This document shows, in pieces, positions 53,225 through 64,000 of a stretch of 64,000 nt of DNA. How positions within the stretch are numbered: the first letter of the stretch is position 1; every line of letters starts with the position of its first letter. Both the position numbers and the translations under genes were made by a program. This DNA is from Panopea generosa. Its lineage: Eukaryota; Mollusca; Bivalvia; Adapedonta; Hiatellidae. The notes beneath the pieces are model-generated. The model had not been told where the DNA came from. It made no database searches and saw nothing but the letters and a program-made list of their open reading frames with translations. The stretch spans positions 17,780,301-17,844,300 of the forward strand of contig CM055909.1 of the NCBI GenBank assembly GCA_029582155.1, written 5' to 3'.

Positions 53225-55026
53225 CTACTAGAACCCGATGGAATTGCACATCGTTTTAGGGTCAGCTACGCCGCTGCCGTGTTATATCAAAAATGTAATT
53301 TAGCTTCTTGACCAATTGACTTACAATGTAGCGACATTGCTTCCAAAATTGATCGCTGATTGGATTATCGATATGTTTTATTGACAGCTCGCATCAAGTC
53401 AATAACTTTTTCAAACACTTTTCACACTTTGAAAATTTAAGCAGTAAGTTATATCAATTATATATGCATATAAACACAAAAATTACTTTTAATTACTTTT
53501 TTTTATATTTTATTTAAAAAACAAACAATCTATAAAACAAAACGACAGACACAACGCCCATTTAAAATGTTGTGACATTCGTTAAATAGTTATCATGAAA
53601 AGACTTGCAAAGCATAAACGAAATCTTACCCGCAGATTCCAAAACTTTGTCCAGACGACTTGTTAACTGTAACGGTTAACAAACGCAAATGTAGAAAAGC
53701 TCGCTATATTCGATATAAAACAATATATTACAGCTCATGAATAATCATGTTTTATCGCTTTATACCACGTGGTTGCACACTAGTTCGTTCAACGTGTGCG
53801 GAACACGTCGCATAATCGGACATGTAATAATACGGCACTTCCTGTTGATTGTAAATCTGTATCTGAATAATGAAGCAAAAAAAACCCAAAACTTCGTTGC
53901 CATATCATTTTAAAGATATCGGTTATGCATTTAATTTACATCTATTTCTAAGAGAAACATAACCGTTAAAATACATGAAATAAGTGACAAGTTACCTCGT
54001 TCTGGGGTGATAACCTCGTTCGGTGGTTTATTGTGTTTTTTCTGGGCTGCATTGCACAAAATAATTTACGTTAAAACTCGCCGTAAGTCAATTCGATAAT
54101 TACTACGTGGTTTGTTTAAATTTTGCTCGACATTTAGAATGTTTGTATTTCCAGAACATATATGATTGTCTGCATGGTTTAAGCAATTTTGATTTCATTT
54201 CCAGGAATATTACAACAATTAATCGTTACAAAGTCATGTACCTTTATACTAGTTTAATTTTGGTTAACATTCATCATTCCAAGTACAAATGTATTATTTT
54301 TCATTTTCCAACACTTTGAGGTTAAAAACCCCATGGCTCTTCTCCTTTGCGGTACATATGTCTGTTGACAAGAAATATACAATATTTTACACCCTTTCCT
54401 TCAAAAATTTAAACAACACATTTTAACCTAGTTTAGTTCTTCTGATTTCTCCTTACATAACGTTATTTTGAATAATTTTACACCCAGTAACCGTTTGCAA
54501 AATATGTGAATATACACGTTTGATGACGAACGTTTTTGAAGAACCAAATATTTTTTCCAGTATTATTTAATGTTGGGGTAGTCAGCTTGAATTAACTGAA
54601 CTTTTGTTTTAACTTATAAGTAAATATGTAAACCTGCATGTAAGCGCACATGTACCTATGATAATTAACAAATGACGATACAAAACTTGAAGATCCTCGC
54701 TGTCAATCGATGCATTTGTAATTATATAACAAGCTGCTACTCTTTTATTATAAACGCAATCAATACATTAAACAGAGATGTACTAGAAAACTTCATGTAC
54801 ACATACATAAGAACAAAATAAAATACTTTTATGAACAAAAACAGTCTATTTCTAAAATAATTCACCGACAATACCTGTCATGTGGTCAAAAGTCATCGTT
54901 TTTCCTAAATGTCATTACGTAGACATGTATCAACTATTTATTTAATGAACGAAAGTCGTCATTTCTGAAATAAAATTGACATCATGTGGACAAAACTCGT
55001 AGTTTTACCATTTCTGGTAATGAATG

Positions 55027-55260
55027 GGGTTTAACGCCATTTTCAACACATTTCAGGTTATATATGGCATATCCAGTTTTACTGGTGGAGGAAGACCTCA
55101 GACTGAGTCAGACTGAGTAGAACCACCGTCCTTCCGCAAGTAACTGGAAACTTTCTCACATAAAGTTTTTGGAGCGAGCGGGACTCGAACCTACGACCAT
55201 AGCGGTGAGAGGTAAATGATCTTGAGACGGCGCCTTAGACCACTCGGCCACGGAGGACCC
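55027..55260 (-). mobile_element. SINE-C, tRNA-Leu-like head, present only in unit 3
   Basis: The minus-strand head reads GTGGCCGAGTGGTCTAAGGC, GCCGTCTCAAGATC and GTAGGTTCGAGTCCCGC, with a long variable arm as in tRNA-Leu(CAA). The body includes GTTTCCAGTTACTTGCGGAA. It is absent from the same place in the other units, so it inserted after the duplication. A short AATGAA occurs at both sides. Confidence 0.85.
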
Positions 55261-55538
55261 ACAATTAATGAACAAACACTGTTAATGAACAAAATGTGTT
55301 ATTAAGACAAAAGTCGTAGTTTTATCATTTCTGTTAATGAACAAAATGTGTTATTCAGGCAAGAACCGCCTTTTTCTTATTTGTATATGAACAAGTTTTT
55401 TGCAACCAAAAATGTGTTGCTCTGACAAAAACGCCTGCACAATCCAATGTTCGAATCTTCGGCTGGCTACAGTCTCTGAGATGATAAGTCATGAACTTTG
55501 ATCCACGGCCATTAATTTCAAACCATGTTAGATTGAGT

Positions 55539-55830
55539 TGATCGATTGAAAATTGAGCGTTATGTTTATGCCATCGAGGGTTAACAGACGATCAGTTAAC
55601 CTAACCACTGTTTCCTGGAATCCAGAAGGTTAACCAATACTCGAGCATACCAAATCTTCGCATGTAACTTATAACTTCCCCGCTTGAATCAGTGGTGAGA
55701 GACGAATGATAATGAGATACAATGTCGTATATCAAACATCACGGAGATTGTGGCCGAGCGGGGATTCGACCTCACGACCCCAATATTGTTACTCAGACGC
55801 GTAAACGACTGAGCTATAGTCGTGCCCGGT
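55539..55830 (-). mobile_element. SINE-A in core unit 3
   Basis: Same site and orientation as in units 1 and 2. The head ends at the unit junction CGTGCCCGGTACGACAATTA. Confidence 0.88.
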
Positions 55831-56418
55831 ACGACAATTACTACGTGGTTTGTTTAAATTTTGCTCGACATTTAGAATGATTGTATTTCCAGAAAATATA
55901 TGATTGTCTGCATGGTTTAAGCAATTTTGATTTCATTTCCAAGAATATTACAATCAATATGAATACGTGTTAATTTACGTTTACGACGATTTTTCTCGTA
56001 GTTTTTTGTTTGTAAAACACACTTCAAATTAATTTATTTGTTCTGAAGCATTTATGGTGACACGTTAGGTGTTTTAGTTTTTGGATATTATATCAAAATC
56101 ATAAATTGTGTAAGTTATAAAGTCAATAATTAAGTTGTACGGGTACTGGACGTCGAAATGTGTTAAAATGCACGTATCATAATGCAGGTTTCATAACGTC
56201 GACCTTTTTGGTCGGTTTCCGATCTTTGATATATCTCGTATAAAATAAAATAATTATGCAAATGAAGTGATATTTTCACTCTTAGAGCCTAACTGCTCTG
56301 ATTATTCACCTAAGCTTTATTATTTTGCATTTGGTAGCTATTTAGGTAAAAAAAACAACAATACTTTATATTTGTATTATATACTAACGAACTAAATAGT
56401 ATATTATAACGTTATTTT

Positions 56419-56480
56419 ACAGTGTTTTTTTTTACAAAACGTATGAGTACAATATATTCCTATATTGTACAAAACACTGT
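56419..56480. repeat. Perfect small hairpin in core unit 4
   Basis: An outer ACAGTGTTTT/AAAACACTGT pair encloses an inner perfect GTACAATATA-TTCC-TATATTGTAC stem-loop. It recurs in units 5 and 6. Confidence 0.85.
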
Positions 56481-56597
56481 AAACTGATCTTTTTTTTATT
56501 CCATACTTTAATCTGAAAGAAATTTATTAAAAGAGTAAAACAATCAAGTCAATAAACCATGTGTTCAAAGCGGCAGACGAAAGAAGATGCAATTACA

Positions 56598-56920
56598 GTT
56601 GTTGTTGTTGTTGTTTGGTGTTTAGCGTCGCTTTCAACAATTTTTCAGCGATATCGCGAGGGTGTCTACTTGAGACAGTATTCTAAGCGCTGTCACACTG
56701 GAGTATCATGCCGCAGACACATGGTATGATACCCCACCCAGTCACATTATACTGTCACTGGGCCGACCAGACCTATAAACTCTCCTCTAAATGCTGAGCG
56801 TCAAGCAAGGAATCTTCTAGTACCATTTTTAAAGTCTTTGGTATGACCCTACCGAGGATTGAACCCACGACCTTCCGCATGCGAGGCAGACGCTCTACCA
56901 CTCGACCACGCCGCGGTCTG
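56598..56920 (-). mobile_element. SINE-B in core unit 4
   Basis: Same site as in unit 2. The B box is GTCGTGGGTTCAATCCTC and there is a CAA-repeat tail (GTTGTTGTTG on plus). Confidence 0.85.
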
Positions 56921-58379
56921 CAATGATATATATTCGGATTTTCTCAACGTCAACGTCGTGCGGTACATTGTGTTGGTTGTTTGATTTTTATCGTTGAAAT
57001 TTCTACTTAATTTATTTCATTTTTTCAAGACGCCTTACAAATGCATTAATGGTTTAGCAATTCTTGTATTGATTCTTGTTCAGCCAATAAGACGGTTATC
57101 TATGCAGTACATAAATGCTTGAGATGTACATTTCTGTACCCTGATTAACCCTAGACATCTTGACTATTGATTGGCACCTGATAGTAAATTGGATGAAAGC
57201 TATCATTGTTATTTATTTACAGGATAAGAGATTTATATTCCACATAAATGTATCAAAATATCACAATTTTAATTTTAAAAAAAAAGTATTTAGAATTCAA
57301 AATGTAAATAATTATGTTTTTGGCGATCATCTTGGATTTTGGCCGTTTTGAACACTTCCCGATGCCTAATATGAATGAATCGATTACTAAATCAATTGCG
57401 TTGAAAAATAAAATATTGTGAATTTCTTATCTCGAAATCAATGTTTTGGAGGTCATGTGTGTTGTCTGTATGTGTAATGCTTTTTTTGTTAAAATATCAA
57501 TATGCCAATCAACTCTACCTGATGGTACAGCCTCAATTAAAGCTGTTTGTTAAATTCCGGTTAAATGTTATCTGCTATAGCTGTTGTTAAGGGACCCATG
57601 TACCCAAAGGCATTTTAACTAGAAACCAACGACAAGCACAATACAACAATTAATCGCAACAAGGTCATGTACCTTTATACTAGTTTAGTTTTGGTTTACA
57701 TTCATCATTCCAAGTACAAATGTATTTTTTTTCATTTTCCAACACTTTGAGGTTAAAAACCCCATAGCTCTTCTCCTTTTGCGATACATATGTCTGTTGA
57801 CAAAAAATATAAAATATTTACACCCTTTTCTTCAAAAATTTAAACAACACATTTTAACCTAGTGTAGTTCTTCTGATTTCTCCTTACATAACGTTATTTT
57901 TAATAATTTAACACCCAGTAACCGTTTGCAAAATATGTAAATATACAAGTTTGATGACGAACGTTTTTGAAGATCCAAATAATTTTCCAGTATTATTTAA
58001 TGTTGGGGTAGTCAGCTTGAATTAACTGAACTTATGTTTTAAATTATAAGTAAATATGTAAACCTGCACGTAAACGCACATGTATCTATGATAATCAACA
58101 AATGACGATACAAAACTTGAAGATCCTCGCTGTCAATCGATGCATTTGTAATTATATAACAAGCTGCTACTCTTTTATTATAAACGCAATCAATACCAAT
58201 ACATTAAACAGAGATGTACTAGAAAACTTCATGTACACATACTTAAGAACGAAATAAAATCCTTTTGTGAACAAAAACAGTCTATTTCTAAAATAATTCA
58301 CCGACAATACCTGTCATGCGGTCAAAAGTCATCATTTTTCCTAAAAGTCATTACGTAGACATGTATCAACTATTTATTT

Positions 58380-58545
58380 AATGAACGAAAGTCGTCATTT
58401 CTGGAAAAAAAATGATATCATGTGGACAAAACTCGTAGTTTTACCATTTCTGTTAATAAACAAAATGTGTTATTTAGACAAAAGTCGTAGTTTTATCATT
58501 TCTGTTAATGAACAAAATGTGTTATTCAGGCAAAAACCGCCTTTT
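58380..58545 (+). repeat. Short tandem repeat of about 53-56 bp inside the core unit
   Basis: (A)GTCGTAGTTTTA(T/C)CATTTCTGTTAAT is followed by (G/A)AACAAAATGTGTTATT, two to three times. It recurs at the same place in all units (for example 42,300-42,440 and 61,545-61,710) and explains the 71-codon ORF found there. Confidence 0.75.
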
Positions 58546-58708
58546 TCTTTTTTGTATGTGAACAAATTCGTTGCAACCAAAAATGTGTTGCTCTGACATA
58601 AACGCCTGCACAATCCAATGTTCGAATCTTCGGCTGGCTACAGTCTCTGAGATGATAAGTCATGAACTTTGATCCACGGCCATTAATTTCAAACTATGTT
58701 AGATTGAG

Positions 58709-59001
58709 TTGATCGATTGAAAATTGAGCGTTATGTTTATGCCATCGAGGGTTAACAGACGATCAGTTAACCTAACCCCTGTTTCCTGGAATCCAGAAGG
58801 TTAACCAGTACTCGAGCACACCAAATCTTCGCATGTAACTTATAACTTCCCCGCTTGAATCAGTGGTGAGAGACGAATGATAATGAGACACAATGTCGTA
58901 TATCAAACATCACGGAGATTGTGGCCGAGCGGGGATTCGAACTCACGACCCCAATATTGATAGTCAGACGCGTAACCGACTGAGCTATAGTCGTGCCCGG
59001 T
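58709..59001 (-). mobile_element. SINE-A in core unit 4
   Basis: Full length on the minus strand with intact A-box-like (CTATAGCTCAGTCGGTTACG) and B-box-like (GTGAGTTCGAATCCCCG) sites. Confidence 0.9.
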
Positions 59002-59586
59002 ACGACAATTACTACGTGGTTTGTTTAAATTTTGCTCGACATTTAGAATGATTGTATTTCCAGAAAATATATGATTGTCTGCATGGTTTAAGCAATTTTG
59101 ATTTCATTTCCAAGAATATTACAATCAATATGAATACGTGTTAATTTACGTTTACGACGATTTTTCTCGTAGTTTTTTTTTTTTAAAACACACTTCAAAT
59201 TAATTTATTTGTTCTGAAGCATTTATGGTGACACGTTAGGTGTTTTAGTTTTTGGATATTATACCAAAATCATAAATTGTGTAAGTTATAAAATCAATAA
59301 TGAAGTTGTACGGGTACTGGACGTCGAAATGTGTTAAAATGCACGTATCATAATGCAGGTATCATAACGTCGACCTTTTTGGTCGGTTTCCGATCTTTGA
59401 TATATCTCGTATAAAATAAAATAATTATGCAAATGAAGTGATATTTTCACTTGAAGAACCTAGCTGCTCTGATTATTCACCTAAGCTTTATTATTTTGCA
59501 TTTGGTAGCTATTTAGGTAAAAAAAACAATACTTTATATTTGTATTATATACTAACGAACTAAATAGTATATTATAACGTTATTTT

Positions 59587-59645
59587 ACAGTGTTTTTTAC
59601 AAAACGTATGAGTACAATATATTCCTATATTGTACAAAACACTGT
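59587..59645. repeat. Perfect small hairpin in core unit 5
   Basis: Same structure as in unit 4, with a shorter T run after the left arm. Confidence 0.85.
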
Positions 59646-59759
59646 AAACTGATCTTTTTATTCCATACTTTAATCTGAAAGAAATTTATTAAAAGAGTAA
59701 AAAAATCAAGTCAATAAACCGTGAGTTCAAAGTGGCAGACGAAAGAAGATGCAATTACA

Positions 59760-60083
59760 GTTGTTGTTGTTGTTGGTGTTTGGTGTTTAGCGTCGCTTTC
59801 AACAATTTTTCAGCATTATCGCGAGGGCGTCTACTTGAGACAGTATTATAAGCGCTGTCACACTGGAGTATCATGCCGCAGACACATTGTATGATACCCC
59901 ACCCAGTCACATTATACTGACACAGGGCCGACCAGATCTAGAACTCTCCTCTAAATGCTGAGCGTCAAGCAAGGAAGCTTCCAATACCATTTTTAAAGTC
60001 TTTGGTATGACCCTACCGAGGATTGAACCCACGACCTTCCGCATGCGAGGCAGACGCTCTACCACTCGACCACGCCACGGTCT
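59760..60083 (-). mobile_element. SINE-B in core unit 5
   Basis: Copy of the unit 4 element at the same relative position. Confidence 0.85.
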
Positions 60084-61872
60084 GCAATGATATATATTCG
60101 GATTTTCTCAACGTCAACGTCGTGCGGTACATTGTGTTGGTTGTTTGATTTTTATCGTTGAAATTTCTACTTAATTTATTTCATTTTTTCAAGACGCCTT
60201 ACAAATGCAATAATGGTTTAGCAATTCTTGTATTGATTCTTGTTCAGCCAATAAGACGGTTATCTATGCAGTACATAAATGCTTGAGATGTACATTTCTG
60301 TACACTGATTAACCCTAGACATCTTGACTATGGATTGGCACCTGATAGTAAATTGGATGAAAGCTATCATTGTTATTTATTTACAGGATAAGAGATTTAT
60401 ATTCCACATAAATGTATCAAAATATCACAATTTTAATTTTAAAAAAAAAGTATTTAGAATTCAAAATGTAAATAATTATGTTTTTGGCGATCATCTTGGA
60501 TTTTGGCCGTTTTGAACACTTCCCCATGCCTAATATGAATGAATCGATTACTAAATCAATTGCATTGAAAAATAAAATATTGTGAATTTCTTATCTCGAA
60601 ATCAATGTTTTGGAGGTCATGTGTGTTGTCTGTATGTGTAATGCTTTTTTTGTTAAAATATCAATATGCCAATCAACTCTACCTGATGGTACAGCCTCAA
60701 TTAAAGCTGTTTGTTAAATTCCGGTTAAATGTTATCTGCTATAGCTGTTGTTAAGGGACCCATGTACCCAAAGGCATTTTAACTAGAAACCAACGACAAG
60801 CACAATACAACAATTAATCGCAACAAGGTCATGTACCTTTATACTAGTTTAGTTTTGGTTTACATTCATCATTCCAAGTACAAATGTATTTTTTTTCATT
60901 TTCCAACACTTTGAGGTTAAAAACCCCATAGCTCTTTTCCTTTTGCGGTACATATGTCTGTTGACAAAAAATATAAAATATTTACACCCTTTTCTTCAAA
61001 AATTTAAACAACACATTTTAACCTAGTGTAGTTCTTCTGATTTCTCCTTACATAACGTTATTTTTAATAATTTAACACCCAGTAACCGTTTGCAAAATAT
61101 GTAAATATACAAGTTTGATGACGAACGTTTTTGAAGATCCAAATAATTTTCCAGTATTATTTAATGTTGGGGTAGTCAGCTTGAATTAACTGAACTTATG
61201 TTTTAAATTATAAGTAAATATGTAAACCTGCACGTAAACGCACATGTACCTATGATAATCAACAAATGACGATACAAAACTTGAAGATCCTCGCTGTCAA
61301 TCGATGCATTTGTAATTATATAACAAGCTGCTACTCTTTTATTATAAACGCAATCAATACCAATACATTAAACAGAGATGTACTAGAAAACTTCATGTAC
61401 ACATATTTAAGAACGAAATAAAATCCTTTTGTGAACAAAAACAGTCTATTTCTAAAATAATTCACCGACAATACCTGTCATGCGGTCAAAAGTCATCATT
61501 TTTCCTAAAAGTCATTACGTAGACATGTATCAACTATTTATTTAATGAACGAAAGTCGTCATTTCTGGAAAAAAAATGATATCATGTGGACAAAACTCGT
61601 AGTTTTACCATTTCTGTTAATAAACAAAATGTGTTATTTAGACAAAAGTCGTAGTTTTATCATTTCTGTTAATGAACAAAATGTGTTATTCAGGCAAAAA
61701 CCGCCTTTTTCTTTTTTGTATGTGAACAAATTCGTTGCAACCAAAAATGTGTTGCTCTGACAAAAACGCCTGCACAATCCAATGTTCGAATCTTCGGCTG
61801 GCTACAGTCTCTGAGATGATAAGTCATGAACTTTGATCCACGGCCATTAATTTCAAACTATGTTAGATTGAG

Positions 61873-62165
61873 TTGATCGATTGAAAATTGAGCGTTATGT
61901 TTATGCCATCGAGGGTTAACAGACGATCAGTTAACCTAACCCCTGTTTCCTGGAATCCAGAAGGTTAACCAGTACTCGAGCACACCAAATCTTCGCATGT
62001 AACTTATAACTTCCCCGCTTGAATCAGTGGTGAGAGACGAATGATAATGAGACACAATGTCGTATATCAAACATCACGGAGATTGTGGCCGAGCGGGGAT
62101 TCGAACTCACGACCCCAATATTGATAGTCAGACGCGTAACCGACTGAGCTATAGTCGTGCCCGGT
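61873..62165 (-). mobile_element. SINE-A in core unit 5
   Basis: Copy of the unit 4 element. The unit junction lies at its tRNA-like head. Confidence 0.9.
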
Positions 62166-62750
62166 ACGACAATTACTACGTGGTTTGTTTAAATTTTGCT
62201 CGACATTTAGAATGATTGTATTTCCAGAAAATATATGATTGTCTGCATGGTTTAAGCAATTTTGATTTCATTTCCAAGAATATTACAATCAATATGAATA
62301 CGTGTTAATTTACGTTTACGACGATTTTTCTCGTAGTTTTTTGTTTGTAAAACACACTTCAAATTAATTTATTTGTTCTGAAGCATTTATGGTGACACGT
62401 TAGGTGTTTTAGTTTTTGGATATTATATCAAAATCATAAATTGTGTAAGTTATAAAGTCAATAATTAAGTTGTACGGGTACTGGACGTCGAAATGTGTTA
62501 AAATGCACGTATCATAATGCAGGTTTCATAACGTCGACCTTTTTGGTCGGTTTCCGATCTTTGATATATCTCGTATAAAATAAAATAATTATGCAAATGA
62601 AGTGATATTTTCACTTGAAGAACCTAGCTGCTCTGATTATTCACCTAAGCTTTATTATTTTGCATTTGGTAGCTATTTAGGTAAAAAAAACAATACTTTA
62701 TATTTGTATTATATACTTACGAACTAAATAGTATATTATAACGTTATTTT

Positions 62751-62809
62751 ACAGTGTTTTTTACAAAACGTATGAGTACAATATATTCCTATATTGTACA
62801 AAACACTGT
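62751..62809. repeat. Perfect small hairpin in core unit 6
   Basis: Same GTACAATATA-TTCC-TATATTGTAC stem-loop inside ACAGTGTTTT/AAAACACTGT. Confidence 0.85.
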
Positions 62810-62923
62810 AAACTGATCTTTTTATTCCATACTTTAATCTGAAAGAAATTTATTAAAAGAGTAAAAAAATCAAGTCAATAAACCGTGAGTTCAAAGTGGC
62901 AGACGAAAGAAGATGCAATTACA

Positions 62924-63248
62924 GTTGTTGTTGTTGTTGGTGTTTGGTGTTTAGCGTCGCTTTCAACAATTTTTCAGCATTATCGCGAGGGCGTCTACTT
63001 GAGACAGTATTATAAGCGCTGTCACACTGGAGTATCATGCCGCAGACACATTGTATGATACCCCACCCAGTCACATTATACTGACACAGGGCCGACCAGA
63101 TCTAGAACTCTCCTCTAAATGCTGAGCGTCAAGCAAGGAAGCTTCCAGTACCATTTTTAAAGTCTTTGGTATGACCCTACCGAGGATTGAACCCACGACC
63201 TTCCGCATGCGAGGCAGACGCTCTACCACTCGACCACGCCACGGTCTG
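62924..63248 (-). mobile_element. SINE-B in core unit 6
   Basis: Same site and orientation as in units 2, 4 and 5. Confidence 0.85.
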
Positions 63249-64000
63249 CAATGATATATATTCGGATTTTCTCAACGTCAACGTCGTGCGGTACATTGTG
63301 TTGGTTGTTTGATTTTTATCGTTGAAATTTCTACTTAATTTATTTCATTTTTTCAAGACGCCTTACAAATGCAATAATGGTTTAACAATTCTTGTATTTA
63401 TTCTTGTTCAGCCAATAAGACGGTTATCTATGCAGTACATAAATGCTTGAGATGTACATTTCTGTACACTGATTAACCCTAGACATATTGACTATGGATT
63501 GGCACCTGATAGTAAATTGGATGAAAGCTATCATTGTTATTTTTTTTCAGGATAAGAGATTTATATTCCACATAAATGTATCAAAATATCACAATTTTAA
63601 TTTTAATAAAAAAGTATTTAGAATTCAAAATGTAAATAATTATGTTTTTGGCGATCATCTTGGATTTTGGCCGTTTTGAACACTTCCCCATGCCTAATAT
63701 GAATGAATCGATTACTAAATCAATTGCGTTGAAAAATAAAATATTGTGAATTTCTTATCTCGAAATCAATGTTTTGGAAGTCATGTGTGTTGTCTGTATG
63801 TGTAATGCTTTTTTTGTTAAAATATCAATATGCCAATCAACTCTACCTGATGGTACAGCTTTAACTAAAGCTGTTTGTTAAATTCCGGTTAAATGTTATC
63901 TGCTATAGCTGTTGTGTAGGCAACCATGTACCCAAAGGCATTTTGACTAGAAACCAACGACAAGCACAATACAACAATTAATCGCAACAAGGTCATGTAC

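Larger units (their letters stand above)
51098..54093 (+). repeat. Spacer segment, copy 2 (short)
   Basis: Homologous to 42,897-47,898. It lacks the first MITE-like copy, the 1.37 kb between copies and about 150 bp near 53,405. The join at about 52,795 (ACCCCACTACAGATG) removes the left inverted repeat of the remaining MITE-like copy. Confidence 0.88.
54094..55830 (+). repeat. Core unit 3 with internal deletion
   Basis: It starts like the other units (to TTTCCAGGAATATTACAA), then jumps to the part beginning CAATTAATCG. About 1.7 kb including the hairpin and SINE-B is lost. A TACAA microhomology lies at the join near 54,217. It ends in SINE-A and is joined directly to the next unit without spacer. 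Confidence 0.9.
55831..59001 (+). repeat. Core unit 4 (complete, about 3.17 kb)
   Basis: Head-to-tail neighbour of unit 5. It holds the hairpin (56,419-56,480), SINE-B (about 56,598-56,920), the 330-bp segment (57,165-57,477), a short tandem repeat (58,380-58,545) and SINE-A (58,709-59,001). Confidence 0.95.
59002..62165 (+). repeat. Core unit 5 (complete, 3,164 bp)
   Basis: Nearly identical to unit 4 for most of its length. Equivalent points (57,160 and 60,324; 58,381 and 61,545) are exactly 3,164 bp apart. It contains a hairpin at 59,587-59,645, SINE-B and SINE-A. Confidence 0.96.
62166..64000 (+). repeat. Core unit 6 (cut by the window edge)
   Basis: The first part follows unit 4 variants, the middle follows unit 5, and beyond about 63,480 it has its own changes (a TTTTTTTTCAGG run, GGTACAGCTTTAACTAAAGC). 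The array therefore continues past the right edge. Confidence 0.95.

Noticed and set aside
55180..55260. Functional tRNA-Leu gene
   Set aside because: The head is followed by a SINE body and lies in a repeat; the sequence is a SINE head rather than a stand-alone gene.
58381..61760. 71-codon ORF repeated in core units
   Set aside because: Explained by an internal tandem repeat of about 55 bp; broken or different in the older units.
57160..63679. 63-codon ORF repeated in core units (WHLIVNWMKAIIVIYLQDKRF)
   Set aside because: It repeats only because the unit repeats. In unit 2 it stops early and in unit 1 it is absent. No domain is recognised.

Overview
The window is animal nuclear DNA: AT-rich, with GT-AG introns, tRNA-derived SINEs, non-LTR retrotransposons, a DIRS-type retrotransposon and Tc1/mariner-type DNA elements. 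The repeat content and the peroxidase type suggest a marine or freshwater invertebrate. A mollusc, perhaps a bivalve, is my best inference, but nothing in the sequence proves it. There are no operons, ribosome binding sites or CRISPR arrays.

Left half (about 375-35,480, minus strand): one large gene for a secreted animal haem peroxidase. I reconstructed 15 coding exons (35,419 down to 375) whose splice phases fit at all 14 junctions, giving 645 codons plus 2 bases. The order is signal peptide, basic propeptide-like stretch, haem peroxidase domain. The distal His, distal Gln, catalytic Arg, haem-linking Glu, proximal His and its Asn partner are all present. The Asp that normally makes the second haem ester is Ala, and the adjacent calcium-binding Asp is Glu. 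The 3' end probably lies beyond the left edge.

The introns hold six long, unrelated tandem arrays (units of about 103, 32, 50/133, 48, 89 and 51 bp) plus a small 68-bp duplication. They also hold two degenerate LINEs, a TA-flanked Tc1/mariner-like inverted-repeat element carrying a nested SINE, and smaller SINE pieces. Tandem arrays make up well over a third of the gene span.

Middle (about 35.5-41.2 kb): no intact gene seen. It holds an internally deleted Tc1-like transposase remnant, a SINE, and a decayed DIRS-like retrotransposon whose RNase H segment is still readable.

Right (about 41.2-64 kb): a complex tandem duplication. A core unit of about 3.16 kb carries two SINE families and a perfect small hairpin. 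An older arrangement alternates core units with a 3-5 kb spacer (core 41.2-42.9, spacer, core 47.9-51.1, spacer, deleted core 54.1-55.8). From 54.1 kb the units are joined head to tail without spacer and run off the right edge. The three newest units share one junction, and the last is a mosaic of its two neighbours, which indicates recent unequal exchange or gene conversion. I see no convincing gene in the array.
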